Of a DNA stretch of 10,823 bases, positions 1 to 7,289 are shown piece after piece (within the stretch, counting starts at the first letter, position 1; the number at the start of each line of letters is the position of its first letter). Under the pieces are notes generated by a model. The model searched no databases. It saw only the letters and a list, made by a program, of their open reading frames with translations, and was not told the DNA's origin. The stretch is from Alphaproteobacteria bacterium (GTDB lineage Bacteria; Pseudomonadota; Alphaproteobacteria; RF32; CAG-239): NCBI GenBank assembly GCA_017477035.1, contig JAFUXW010000024.1, positions 1 to 10,823 on the forward strand, written 5' to 3'. A program made the translations under genes and the position numbers.

Positions 1-240
1 TGATACGTTCAAAATTACTCCGTTTATACGTTCATGAGCATTTTGCTCAGCTGCTTCAACTGCACTGCAAACAGAAAGTGTGGCGCTGTTTATATCTGTA
101 ATCACACCGTTTTTAATGCCCTTGGACGCATTATATCCATAACCTGCTATTTTTATTTTTTTATCTTTATTTACATGAGCTATTATACAGCAAACCTTGG
201 AAGAACCAATGTCAAGCGCAGCGACTACCGGATGATTCAA
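1..240 (-). CDS. ftsA: Cell division protein FtsA, N-terminal part (runs off the left edge)
   Basis: FtsA is the actin-like ATPase that tethers FtsZ filaments to the inner membrane and recruits later divisome proteins. Only the first 80 codons are inside the window; the rest lies beyond position 1. Translated from 240 downward, the protein shows the actin-family phosphate-1 loop DIGSSK at residues 10-15, in the context ALDIGSSKVCCIIA. It then shows the FtsA-like run IAGYGYNASKGIKNGVITDI. The start is TTG at 240-238. An in-frame TAA lies seven codons upstream with no ATG or GTG between, and an AGAGGA ribosome site sits eight bases before the TTG. The gap to the ftsQ stop is 24 bases, so the two are surely co-transcribed. 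The family call is firm; the only unusual point is the TTG start. Confidence 0.93.
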   Translation of the reverse strand, partial: MNHPVVAALDIGSSKVCCIIAHVNKDKKIKIAGYGYNASKGIKNGVITDINSATLSVCSAVEAAEQNAHERINGVILNVS

Positions 241-264
241 TGTCGTATCCTCTACCTTAAAATA

Positions 265-1074
265 TTATTTCTTTTCAGCTTCTTCATCCGTCTTATTTAA
301 ACGGACTATCACTTTGTTTTTTAACCTTAAATCAATAAAAGTTAATTTACGTTTAAGAATACCTTTTGTTCTATCTAATTTTACAATTTTTTTCCAAGCG
401 GCAGCAAAATCTTCTTCAGGCATTTTAACGGTAATTCCGTGTTCAACATCGTCAAAAATAAGATTCCAGCGTCTGCCGGAAATATAATTGGCAGCTTTGA
501 GACGTTCATATAATTCTTTATCTTTGCTGACAACCTTAAGCAGTTCATTAAAATGTTCCGGAGCTCCTTCTCCGATAATTTGCAAAATATTTTTCTGCGG
601 CACATAATCCGTTTCTATAATTTTACCATCTTCATCAATCGGATAAAATTTATTTTTATACTGCCAAATTGATTTTATTTCTTTTTCTTTAATGCTTATA
701 TGAATTATGTTAGGAAAATATCTACGGCTTATGCTGGCTTCTTTAACCCAAGGCAACGACTTAACTTTATCACATACATCTTGCAAATCAATTTCCAAAA
801 TATTTTCACCGCGTTTTAAGTTTATCACTTTTATAACATCGTTTTTTAATGTTTTAACTCTCCCCTCTAAAGTAACATCATCAAGCCCCCAACCGAAGAC
901 CGCTGTTGTTTGATATATCTGTGACAAAAGCGAATCTATTTGTTTTCCGACTAAGTTATGACGAATAGTTATAACCCCAAAAGTTATCAACCAAATACAC
1001 CCCAGTAATAAAATATTTCCGAGCAACCTGTACGGCCAAATTACCGTTTCATATATTTTATTATCAGCAACCAA
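265..1074 (-). CDS. ftsQ: Cell division protein FtsQ
   Basis: FtsQ is a bitopic inner-membrane divisome protein that links early (FtsA/FtsZ) and late (FtsL/FtsB, FtsW/FtsI) components through its periplasmic domain. The 269-residue length is normal for the family. Residues about 18-37 form the single membrane segment after a short cytoplasmic N-terminus. Residues about 64-131 fit a POTRA domain, with the typical ending LPWVKEASISRRYFPNIIHI. The beta domain follows, opening with SIWQ and PIDEDGKII, the FtsQ pattern of a Trp-Gln pair and then a strand with D-x-x-G. The start is TTG at 1074-1072; no in-frame ATG or GTG is nearby. Its ribosome site AGGAG overlaps the murB stop codon region, six bases separate the two genes, and translational coupling to murB is likely. 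Identification rests on domain order and position between murB and ftsA. Confidence 0.93.
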   Translation of the reverse strand: MVADNKIYETVIWPYRLLGNILLLGCIWLITFGVITIRHNLVGKQIDSLLSQIYQTTAVFGWGLDDVTLEGRVKTLKNDVIKVINLKRGENILEIDLQDVCDKVKSLPWVKEASISRRYFPNIIHISIKEKEIKSIWQYKNKFYPIDEDGKIIETDYVPQKNILQIIGEGAPEHFNELLKVVSKDKELYERLKAANYISGRRWNLIFDDVEHGITVKMPEEDFAAAWKKIVKLDRTKGILKRKLTFIDLRLKNKVIVRLNKTDEEAEKK

Positions 1075-1080
1075 TTTATA

Positions 1081-1986
1081 TTATCTCCTACCAACTTTAT
1101 TTACTTCAAGCTCTAGCTCGACACCGCACTTATCTTTTACCATGCGCTTAACTTCATCACACAAATCTTCAATATCTGAGGCATTGGACGTTCCGTCATT
1201 TTGCAGAAAATTACAATGTTGCAGAGACATTTGAGCTCCGCCTATTTTAAGTTTATCTGCTCCGCTGTTTTTTATCAATTCCCAAGCGCGCATTTGTGGA
1301 GGGTTTTTGAATGTAGATCCGGCTGTTCTGATACCTTGCGGCTGATGCGCCTTGCGATATTCTGCCTGTTGCTCTATTGTTTTTTTAACATCTTCTGAAC
1401 TTTGTCTTTCATAACCAAGTGTTACTTCAACAATAATAAAATCAGACGGAAACTCACTATGTCTGTAAGCAAAATGGAAATCTTTGTTTCTTAATTCTAA
1501 AACTTCTCCATTTCCGTTCACAACCTTTGCCGAAATTAAAACATCTGATATTTCACGACCGAAACAACCGGCATTAGATCGAACTGCGCCCCCGACACAT
1601 CCGGGAATCGAACATAAAAATTCCAATCCTCCCAAACCTTCGTTTTCTACTGTTTTTTTCAATACATTATTCAACAATCCTGCTCCGCAAATTATTCTGT
1701 CACTCTCTATTTTTATTTCACGAAAACAAGCATCGGACAACTTAACAACCACTCCTTCTATACCACCGTCACGCACTAATAAATTAGAACCGCCGCCCAG
1801 CACAAAAACAGGCATATTTTCATCTTTATTTTGCAAAAAATATTGCAAATCAGCTACATCTTTAGGCATAAACATAACATCGGCAGGTCCTCCTACATTC
1901 AGCCATGTATAATTTTTAAGCGCTTCATTAAATTTATATTCACCGCGCACAACAGGTAAATTTTGTAAATTTTCAGTTTCATTCAT
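1081..1986 (-). CDS. murB: UDP-N-acetylenolpyruvoylglucosamine reductase MurB (type II)
   Basis: MurB is the cytoplasmic FAD enzyme that reduces UDP-GlcNAc-enolpyruvate to UDP-MurNAc with NADPH, the second committed step of peptidoglycan precursor synthesis. The 301 residues match the shorter type II enzymes that lack the E. coli insertion. The FAD-binding part shows LGGGSNLLVRDGG at 63-75 and GAG at 101-103. IPGCVGGAVRSNAGCFG at 127-143 is the second FAD and substrate region. Y174 in FAYRHSEF, S224 in AGSTFKNP (the proton donor by family comparison) and E294 near the C-terminus complete the expected active site. The ATG at 1986 overlaps the ftsW stop by four bases (ATGA), a sign of coupled translation. 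The usual upstream neighbours murG and murC are not present. Nothing in the sequence looks damaged. Confidence 0.96.
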   Translation of the reverse strand: MNETENLQNLPVVRGEYKFNEALKNYTWLNVGGPADVMFMPKDVADLQYFLQNKDENMPVFVLGGGSNLLVRDGGIEGVVVKLSDACFREIKIESDRIICGAGLLNNVLKKTVENEGLGGLEFLCSIPGCVGGAVRSNAGCFGREISDVLISAKVVNGNGEVLELRNKDFHFAYRHSEFPSDFIIVEVTLGYERQSSEDVKKTIEQQAEYRKAHQPQGIRTAGSTFKNPPQMRAWELIKNSGADKLKIGGAQMSLQHCNFLQNDGTSNASDIEDLCDEVKRMVKDKCGVELELEVNKVGRR

Positions 1987-3113
1987 AATAAATCTTTATC
2001 CTCCGAAGCAGTGTTTTGCCTGGTCAAGGCCAGTAACATTCCTATCTCTATGGCACTTCCCAACAACGACGAACCTCCGTATGATATGAAAGGCAAAGTC
2101 ATTCCCTTAGTCGGAATAATGTGTAACGAAGAAGCCATATTCACAAAGGCCTGAACACCTATAGAAGCGGCAAGCCCCACTTCGGCATACATTACAAATA
2201 AATTAGTTTCTTTAACCGATGCTCGTAAAGCCCGAATAATAACAACAGAAAACAACAATATTATTATTAAACATAGCCAAATACCATATTCTTCACCGGC
2301 AACGGCAAAAATAAAATCCGTATGAGCATCAGGAATCTGCAATTTTACAGTTCCCTCTCCCGGACCTTTGCCGACTAAGTTACCATTTTGAAAAGCTTCC
2401 ATTGCCTTATTTATTTGATAACTTGTTTCATTACTCCCGTATAAAAATTGGTCAACGCGTGAGTGGAAATGCGGAAATGTAAAATAAAATAATACTAATG
2501 AAGCGACACCTCCGATTGCTAATACCGCAACGAAAAGCATCGGCAATCCTGCTAAAAACAATTGCAGTGCAAAGACCGCTGTATATAAAAGTGTCATACC
2601 TATATCAGGCTGTAATAACAGCAGTCCGGCAACCACGCCATAAAGAGCGATGGAAATCCACATTCCTTGAAAATAATCGTATTTTTTGCCGCAATCAAGC
2701 AACCATGCGGTAACAATGATGAAAATAGGCTTCATAAACTCAGACGCCTGTAATGAAAATCCGCAAATACTCAGCCAACGCCTGGCGCCTTTATTTTCTA
2801 TTCCCCAAAAAGGGGTTATTATCATAAGCGCCAATATTACGACAAAACCCAAAATAGAAAGTCGTCGAATAGTTTTTAGTTTAAGCATTGAAAGGGTAAA
2901 TATTGCAGCAACAGACGCCAATACATAAACCACATGTTTACGCACGAACCAGTAATCATCATAGTTAATACGACGTGCAACCGCAGGACTGGCAGTAATA
3001 TCTAAAATGAGGCCGATAACGAGCAAAGCAAGTGATACGAATAAAGTTATTTTATCAACTGTCCACAACCATTTTGCCAACTCGCTTCTGCTTTGTCTTG
3101 AAAAACTCACCAT
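1983..3113 (-). CDS. ftsW: Septal peptidoglycan polymerase FtsW (SEDS family)
   Basis: FtsW is the multi-pass inner-membrane glycosyltransferase that polymerises lipid II at the division site, paired with the transpeptidase FtsI. The 376-residue protein has the many hydrophobic segments of SEDS proteins. Recognisable motifs are KGARRWL at 108-114, QASEFMKP at 122-129 (usually QPSEF, here with Ala) and LLQPDIGMTL at 166-175. The extracytoplasmic AHTDFIFA at 263-270 carries the presumed catalytic Asp266. PFISYGGSSL at 341-350 is the family signature. RodA is the closest alternative, but the dcw context favours FtsW. The ATG at 3113 has a strong GGGGAAGG ribosome site. The gap to mraY is 18 bases, with no room for murD, which normally lies between them. 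No murG follows; murB overlaps directly. Confidence 0.95.
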   Translation of the reverse strand: MVSFSRQSRSELAKWLWTVDKITLFVSLALLVIGLILDITASPAVARRINYDDYWFVRKHVVYVLASVAAIFTLSMLKLKTIRRLSILGFVVILALMIITPFWGIENKGARRWLSICGFSLQASEFMKPIFIIVTAWLLDCGKKYDYFQGMWISIALYGVVAGLLLLQPDIGMTLLYTAVFALQLFLAGLPMLFVAVLAIGGVASLVLFYFTFPHFHSRVDQFLYGSNETSYQINKAMEAFQNGNLVGKGPGEGTVKLQIPDAHTDFIFAVAGEEYGIWLCLIIILLFSVVIIRALRASVKETNLFVMYAEVGLAASIGVQAFVNMASSLHIIPTKGMTLPFISYGGSSLLGSAIEIGMLLALTRQNTASEDKDLL

Positions 3114-3131
3114 CTGCCTTCCCCTATTAAA

Positions 3132-4178
3132 TTAAATAAAAATCAAGCAACCAATTGCAGTTAGCACCAAAGTAGTTCCCCAAAAACTGTATACCACTTT
3201 CTTTTCCGACCACCCTAATTGTTCAAAATGATGATGTATAGGAGCCATTCTAAAAAAGCGCTTGCCGGTTTTCTTAAAATATAAAACCTGAATCATTACA
3301 GACAGTGTTTCCGCCACAAATACCCCGCCCACAATTGCTAAAATCATTTCATGTTTAGTCATAACCGCTACTGCTCCCAAAATAGCGCCAAGCGCAAGAG
3401 AACCTGTATCACCCATAAACACTTTAGCTTTAGACTTGTTAAAATATAAAAATCCCAAACAAGAACCAACCAAAGCAGAGCATACTACACTTATTTCTCC
3501 ACAACGCGGAATATACAACATATTATAATCGACGGCATTATACAAACCGCAAAAATAAGCAACTGCCGCAAAAAAAGAAAATACTATAATAAGCATCCCC
3601 GAAGCCAAACCATCCAAACCATCACTTAAATTAACCGCATTTGAAGCTCCTGATATTACAACAACAGCAAACGGCATATACAACCAAGCTAAATTGATAA
3701 ACACATTTTTAAAATAAGGAAATGTCAGTATTGTATTAATACCTCGAGGAGTAGCAGCAGTTATGATACTGGCGGCAATAAGTGCCGTCAAAAACTGCAG
3801 AAAAAGTTTCATTCCGGCAGTCATTGCATTAGAACTTTGACGTTTCACTTTCCAATAATCATCGACAAATCCTGTCAAGCCATACATAACAAGGATAAGT
3901 ATACTTACCCACACGAAGTGATATGTTATATTGGCAAAAACAAATATTGAGATCACCGTCGTACTTAAAATAAGGATTCCTCCCATAGTAGGCGTTCCTT
4001 TTTTAGTTTGCAAATGACTTTGAGGACCATCTTCCCTTATAGGCTGTCCAAATCTTTGCCAACCGCGCAAAAAATTAATCAAAGGCATTCCGCAAGCCAG
4101 ACTAAGCAAAAGAGACGTAAAAAACGCCAAAACAATACGATATTCCAACGATAAATCTGTATACCATAACGTCAACAT
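3132..4178 (-). CDS. mraY: Phospho-N-acetylmuramoyl-pentapeptide transferase MraY
   Basis: MraY is a polytopic inner-membrane enzyme that transfers phospho-MurNAc-pentapeptide from UDP to undecaprenyl phosphate, making lipid I. The 348 residues contain the complete signature set: GTPTMGG at 61-67, FVDDYWK at 104-110 (the Asp pair), NAVNLSDGLDGLA at 180-192, MGDTGSLALG at 255-264 (third catalytic Asp at 257) and APIHHHFE at 312-319 with the essential His cluster. About ten hydrophobic helices are visible. The ATG at 4178 is preceded by a strong AGGAGA ribosome site. It is the first gene of the leftward unit visible here: the upstream region is non-coding on this strand and the next gene is divergent. 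That differs from the common order, where murE and murF precede mraY and murD follows it. Confidence 0.97.
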   Translation of the reverse strand: MLTLWYTDLSLEYRIVLAFFTSLLLSLACGMPLINFLRGWQRFGQPIREDGPQSHLQTKKGTPTMGGILILSTTVISIFVFANITYHFVWVSILILVMYGLTGFVDDYWKVKRQSSNAMTAGMKLFLQFLTALIAASIITAATPRGINTILTFPYFKNVFINLAWLYMPFAVVVISGASNAVNLSDGLDGLASGMLIIVFSFFAAVAYFCGLYNAVDYNMLYIPRCGEISVVCSALVGSCLGFLYFNKSKAKVFMGDTGSLALGAILGAVAVMTKHEMILAIVGGVFVAETLSVMIQVLYFKKTGKRFFRMAPIHHHFEQLGWSEKKVVYSFWGTTLVLTAIGCLIFI

Positions 4179-4185
4179 AACACTT

Positions 4186-4221
4186 TCTCCTGATATTTTA
4201 GGAGATTTTATTATAAATATC
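4186..4221 (-). promoter_or_regulatory. Possible mraY leader switch sequestering the ribosome site
   Basis: Read on the minus strand, the mraY Shine-Dalgarno AGGAGA (4191-4186) is preceded, eight bases earlier, by its exact complement TCTCCT (4205-4200). This gives a six-pair hairpin with an eight-base loop that would hide the ribosome site. The loop contains AAATATC, which is complementary to GATATTT at 4221-4215. That second seven-pair stem would place the TCTCCT in its own loop and free the ribosome site. No linker separates the two 3' arms, so the stems probably exclude each other. Both are short and the second is nearly all A-U, so chance pairing is possible. Confidence 0.3.
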
Positions 4222-4245
4222 TAAAATAAGTCTTAAAAAATTATA
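4210..4245 (-). promoter_or_regulatory. Candidate promoters for mraY: two TATAAT boxes
   Basis: The divergent 137-base gap between mraY and the plus-strand gene is very AT-rich. It carries two perfect TATAAT hexamers on the minus strand, at 4245-4240 and 4215-4210. Matches to a -35 hexamer 17 bases upstream are weak (TTCTCG and TTTTAA respectively). The farther box would make a leader that includes both arms of the possible switch; the nearer one would start within it. In such AT-rich DNA a TATAAT can occur by chance. I found no convincing promoter for the plus-strand gene in the same gap. Confidence 0.3.
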
Positions 4246-4315
4246 ATTTATGTTTAAATTTACGAGAATTTTACTATTATTCATGTAAAGTATTTCCAAA
4301 TAAGGGGAATTTGAT

Positions 4316-5083
4316 ATGAATAAGTTACATATATTATCTTTGATAAGTTTGTTGTTTACGATAAATCCGGCATTAGCGGAAGATCCGTTTGGCTTGGATA
4401 ATGATGATGACGTTTTTGCATCTGATTCTACGATAGAGACCAATTCAAAAGAAAACAAAAGCGCTTTAATTTCATCATTTTTAAGTAATCGTATTTCGGA
4501 ATCCAGTGCAAAAAACATCAAAAAAGCGGAAAAAGTTTTTTGTTATACTGTAGATTATGCCTCAGCAGGTTACGAAGGATACACAATTCATAATTTAGCG
4601 CTGAAAGGTTCTTGTGGCGAGCTTTCGCCTGCCGGCCGCACTCTGATTAAAAATTCGGTTTTTGAAAACAACTCTCTTTATTCAAACAGTAAAGATAATT
4701 GCAATATTTCTCCTAAAATCATATTAAGATATATTCACGGAGCTGATTACACGGATGTCTTATTTTCTTCTCCGTGCCAATCACTTACTTTTTTTCACGA
4801 CGGAGATATTACTACAATTAATGCAGCACCTGGAGCAGCCATTATTGACTTGATTGTAAAGGCTTATTCAGGGTTATCCGAACCATATCAATCTCCAGCA
4901 CTTTTAGGACAGATGGTTGCCAACGGTCAAGCTTTAAATCAGCGCGATAAAGAAGTATTGCGTAAGATGGCTCCCAGTGAAGCTCCTATAAAAAAATGGG
5001 ATACTAAACGAAACAATCAACAATCCGCACCGACGGTAAACAAACAACCGGCTCGCTCAGGATGGAATAAATTGCGTCAATAG
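4316..5083 (+). CDS. Exported protein of unknown function, four cysteines
   Basis: I do not recognise this 255-residue protein. Residues 1-21 form a clear Sec signal peptide: Lys at 3, a hydrophobic core, and Ala-Leu-Ala before Glu22, so it should be periplasmic or secreted. There is no lipobox cysteine. A short acidic stretch (DNDDD, 28-32) and a Ser/Asn/Lys-rich region follow. Residues about 74-185 look like a folded domain and hold all four cysteines (76, 100, 129, 154), enough for two disulfides. The last 40 residues are basic, rich in Gln/Asn/Pro, and probably disordered. The ATG has a good AGGGG ribosome site. The stop is TAG. It lies between the divergent dcw operon and the co-directional atp operon, 98 bases before atpH. 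Neither neighbour explains its role. Confidence 0.82.
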   Translation: MNKLHILSLISLLFTINPALAEDPFGLDNDDDVFASDSTIETNSKENKSALISSFLSNRISESSAKNIKKAEKVFCYTVDYASAGYEGYTIHNLALKGSCGELSPAGRTLIKNSVFENNSLYSNSKDNCNISPKIILRYIHGADYTDVLFSSPCQSLTFFHDGDITTINAAPGAAIIDLIVKAYSGLSEPYQSPALLGQMVANGQALNQRDKEVLRKMAPSEAPIKKWDTKRNNQQSAPTVNKQPARSGWNKLRQ

Positions 5084-5120
5084 CTTACTGTAAAATCCTG
5101 TTGATTAATTAAGTGACCGC

Positions 5121-5149
5121 TTGCCTAAAGAGGTAATATGGTTTATCTA
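5121..5149 (+). promoter_or_regulatory. Weak candidate promoter for the atp operon
   Basis: The 98-base gap before atpH contains TTGCCT (5121-5126) and, 17 bases on, TATCTA (5144-5149), a partial match to a housekeeping promoter. I see no terminator hairpin between the exported-protein gene and atpH, so read-through from upstream is also possible. Apart from a TTAATTAA palindrome at 5105-5112 nothing else stands out in the gap. Confidence 0.2.
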
Positions 5150-5181
5150 TGGTAACATAAAATAATTATAGGTAGAATAAA

Positions 5182-5736
5182 GTGAAAAGTGTTTCTAATT
5201 TAAAAACTGCTATTTTGTATGCACAAGCAATGTATGACGGAGCTGAAGAAGCAAATCAGCTTGATTTGTTATACGCTGATGCCGGTATTTTAGGCAGTAT
5301 TGTAATTGAAAAGAAAGAAGAGTTTAATAAACTGAACAATCCTTTGTGGAAATATGCGCAAAAAGAGGAAGTGCTTGCTGATATATGCCGTAAACTTAAT
5401 TTATCACAAAGTATGTTTAACACATTAAGATTGTTAGCCCAGAACGGCAAACTTAATATTTTGGAGCCAACCTTGAAACAGTTTATTTTGATTTACCAAA
5501 ATAAGCACGACATTGCCGAAGTAGAAATAACTACCGTTATGCCGTTAACTTCTTCTCAAGAAATTTTACTTAAAGACAAATTGGAAAATATTTTTCATAA
5601 ACAAATACTATTACGTTATATCATTGATCCGCAAATAATCGGCGGATTGGTGATTAAATACGGTACAAATTTTATAGATAACTCAATAAAGCATAAACTG
5701 CGTGCTTTAGAACAGCTTATGAAAGGGGCAAAATAA
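5182..5736 (+). CDS. atpH: ATP synthase F1 subunit delta
   Basis: The delta subunit (OSCP equivalent) sits on top of the alpha3beta3 hexamer and joins it to the peripheral b-subunit stalk. At 184 residues it has the usual length. The N-terminal helical part includes AILYAQAMYDGA, the typical early A-x-x-Y-A-x-A-x-x pattern. The C-terminal family signature runs from Asp149 in DPQIIGGLVIKYG to about 179 in LRALEQL. The start is GTG at 5182, with an AGGT-type ribosome site about nine bases upstream; no ATG is better placed, and the protein begins as family members do. The TAA stop shares its last base with the atpA ATG (TAATG). It heads the operon, as in other alphaproteobacteria, and no F0 gene is in sight. 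Confidence 0.95.
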   Translation: MKSVSNLKTAILYAQAMYDGAEEANQLDLLYADAGILGSIVIEKKEEFNKLNNPLWKYAQKEEVLADICRKLNLSQSMFNTLRLLAQNGKLNILEPTLKQFILIYQNKHDIAEVEITTVMPLTSSQEILLKDKLENIFHKQILLRYIIDPQIIGGLVIKYGTNFIDNSIKHKLRALEQLMKGAK

Positions 5737-7289
5737 TGTCTGTACAAGCAGATGAGATATCCTCAATTTTAAAAGAAAAAATTGCCGATTTTGATTTATC
5801 ATCAGATATGTCAGAGGTTGGTCGCGTTTTGTCGGTAGGTGACGGAATCGCCAGTGTTTACGGACTTGACAAAGTTCAACTTAATGAAATGGTAGAATTT
5901 GAAAACGGTGTCAAAGGTATGGCACTCAACTTGGAAGAGGACAGTGTCAGCGTAGTTTTATTCGGCACTGATGAAGGTATTAAAGAAGGTGACGTCGTTA
6001 AAAGAACCGGTAAAATTGTAAGTGTTCCGGTAGGTAAATCTTTATTAGGACGTGTAGTTGATGCTCTGGGAAATCCTATCGACGGAATGGGAGAAATCAA
6101 AGCCGAAAAATACAGCAACGCTGAAATTAAAGCTCCGGGTATTATTCCGAGAAGAAGCGTTCACGAACCGGTTCAAACCGGATTAAAAGTTATTGATTCG
6201 CTTATTCCTATCGGACGCGGTCAACGCGAGCTGATTATCGGAGATAGACAAACCGGTAAGACTTCCATCATTATAGATACAATCATTAATCAAAAGCGTG
6301 TTAATGATACTGCTAAAGATGATAAAGAAAAATTGTTCTGTATTTATGTTGCCATTGGGCAGAAACGTTCTTCGGTGGCACAAGTTGTTAAAACCTTACG
6401 CGACTATGGAGCTATGGAATATACTATTGTAGTAGCGGCAACCGCTTCTGAAGCTGCACCATTACAATTTTTAGCTCCTTATGCCGGAACAGCAATGGGG
6501 GAATATTTCCGCGACAATGGTATGCATGCTGTGATATTTTATGATGACTTGTCAAAGCAGGCTGTAGCCTATAGACAAATGTCGCTATTAATCCGTCGTC
6601 CACCTGGACGCGAGGCATATCCTGGTGATGTATTCTATTTGCACTCTCGTTTATTGGAGAGAGCTTCTAAGATGAATGAAGAATACGGCTCAGGTTCTTT
6701 AACTGCTTTGCCGGTAATTGAGACACAAGCCGGCGATGTCTCTGCCTACATTCCGACTAATGTAATTTCAATTACAGACGGTCAGATTTTCTTGGAAACT
6801 TCGCTTTTCTATCAAGGGATTCGTCCGGCGGTAAATGTAGGTATTTCGGTTTCTCGTGTTGGTTCTGCCGCACAAATAAAAGCGATGAAACAAGTTTCAG
6901 GTTCAATGAAACTTGATTTGGCACAATATCGTGAAATGGCCGCTTTTGCGCAGTTTTCTTCTGATTTGGATAAATCAACACGCCAGTTATTAGATAAAGG
7001 TGCAAAATTAACCGAATTACTGAAGCAGCCTGTTCATCAACCGATGGCGACAGAGGAAGAAGTGGTTTCTATTTTTGCCGGTGTTCGCGGTTTTTTAACA
7101 CAAGTAAAAGTTACCGATGTAAAAGACTATGAACAAAAAAGCATAGAAGAATTACACACAAAACACCCTCAATATTTGGATGAAATTCGTGAAAAGAAAG
7201 TAATTTCAGCAGAGTTGGAGAAAAAACTTGCCGAATTTTACAATTCGTTTACCGAAAAATATTTGAAAAAACAAGAAAAGGCAGCATAA
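5736..7289 (+). CDS. atpA: ATP synthase F1 subunit alpha
   Basis: Alpha is the non-catalytic, nucleotide-binding subunit of the F1 hexamer and supplies the arginine finger to the catalytic site on beta. The 517 residues fit the family closely. The Walker A loop is GDRQTGKT at 169-176, with the alpha-specific Gln172. Walker B is VIFYDD at 266-271. The signature PAVNVGISVS spans 364-373 and the arginine finger is Arg374. The N-terminal beta barrel and C-terminal helical region are complete. The ATG overlaps the atpH stop by one base and has an AAAGGGG ribosome site. The stop is followed immediately by the atpG ATG. No unusual residue was noticed. Confidence 0.98.
   Translation: MSVQADEISSILKEKIADFDLSSDMSEVGRVLSVGDGIASVYGLDKVQLNEMVEFENGVKGMALNLEEDSVSVVLFGTDEGIKEGDVVKRTGKIVSVPVGKSLLGRVVDALGNPIDGMGEIKAEKYSNAEIKAPGIIPRRSVHEPVQTGLKVIDSLIPIGRGQRELIIGDRQTGKTSIIIDTIINQKRVNDTAKDDKEKLFCIYVAIGQKRSSVAQVVKTLRDYGAMEYTIVVAATASEAAPLQFLAPYAGTAMGEYFRDNGMHAVIFYDDLSKQAVAYRQMSLLIRRPPGREAYPGDVFYLHSRLLERASKMNEEYGSGSLTALPVIETQAGDVSAYIPTNVISITDGQIFLETSLFYQGIRPAVNVGISVSRVGSAAQIKAMKQVSGSMKLDLAQYREMAAFAQFSSDLDKSTRQLLDKGAKLTELLKQPVHQPMATEEEVVSIFAGVRGFLTQVKVTDVKDYEQKSIEELHTKHPQYLDEIREKKVISAELEKKLAEFYNSFTEKYLKKQEKAA

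Noticed and set aside
1484..1912. 142-codon plus-strand ORF inside murB
   Set aside because: Antisense shadow of a complete MurB; the Pro/Ser/Thr-rich composition comes from reading the Gly/Asn/Glu codons backward.
4186..4221. H-type pseudoknot formed by both mraY leader stems at once
   Set aside because: No bases are left to cross the seven-pair stem between the two 3' arms, so simultaneous formation is sterically unlikely; treated as alternative folds.
4198..4521. 107-codon minus-strand ORF overlapping the start of the exported-protein gene
   Set aside because: It covers the signal-peptide region of a better-supported plus-strand gene, has no clear ribosome site, and its product looks like an antisense translation of AT-rich DNA.
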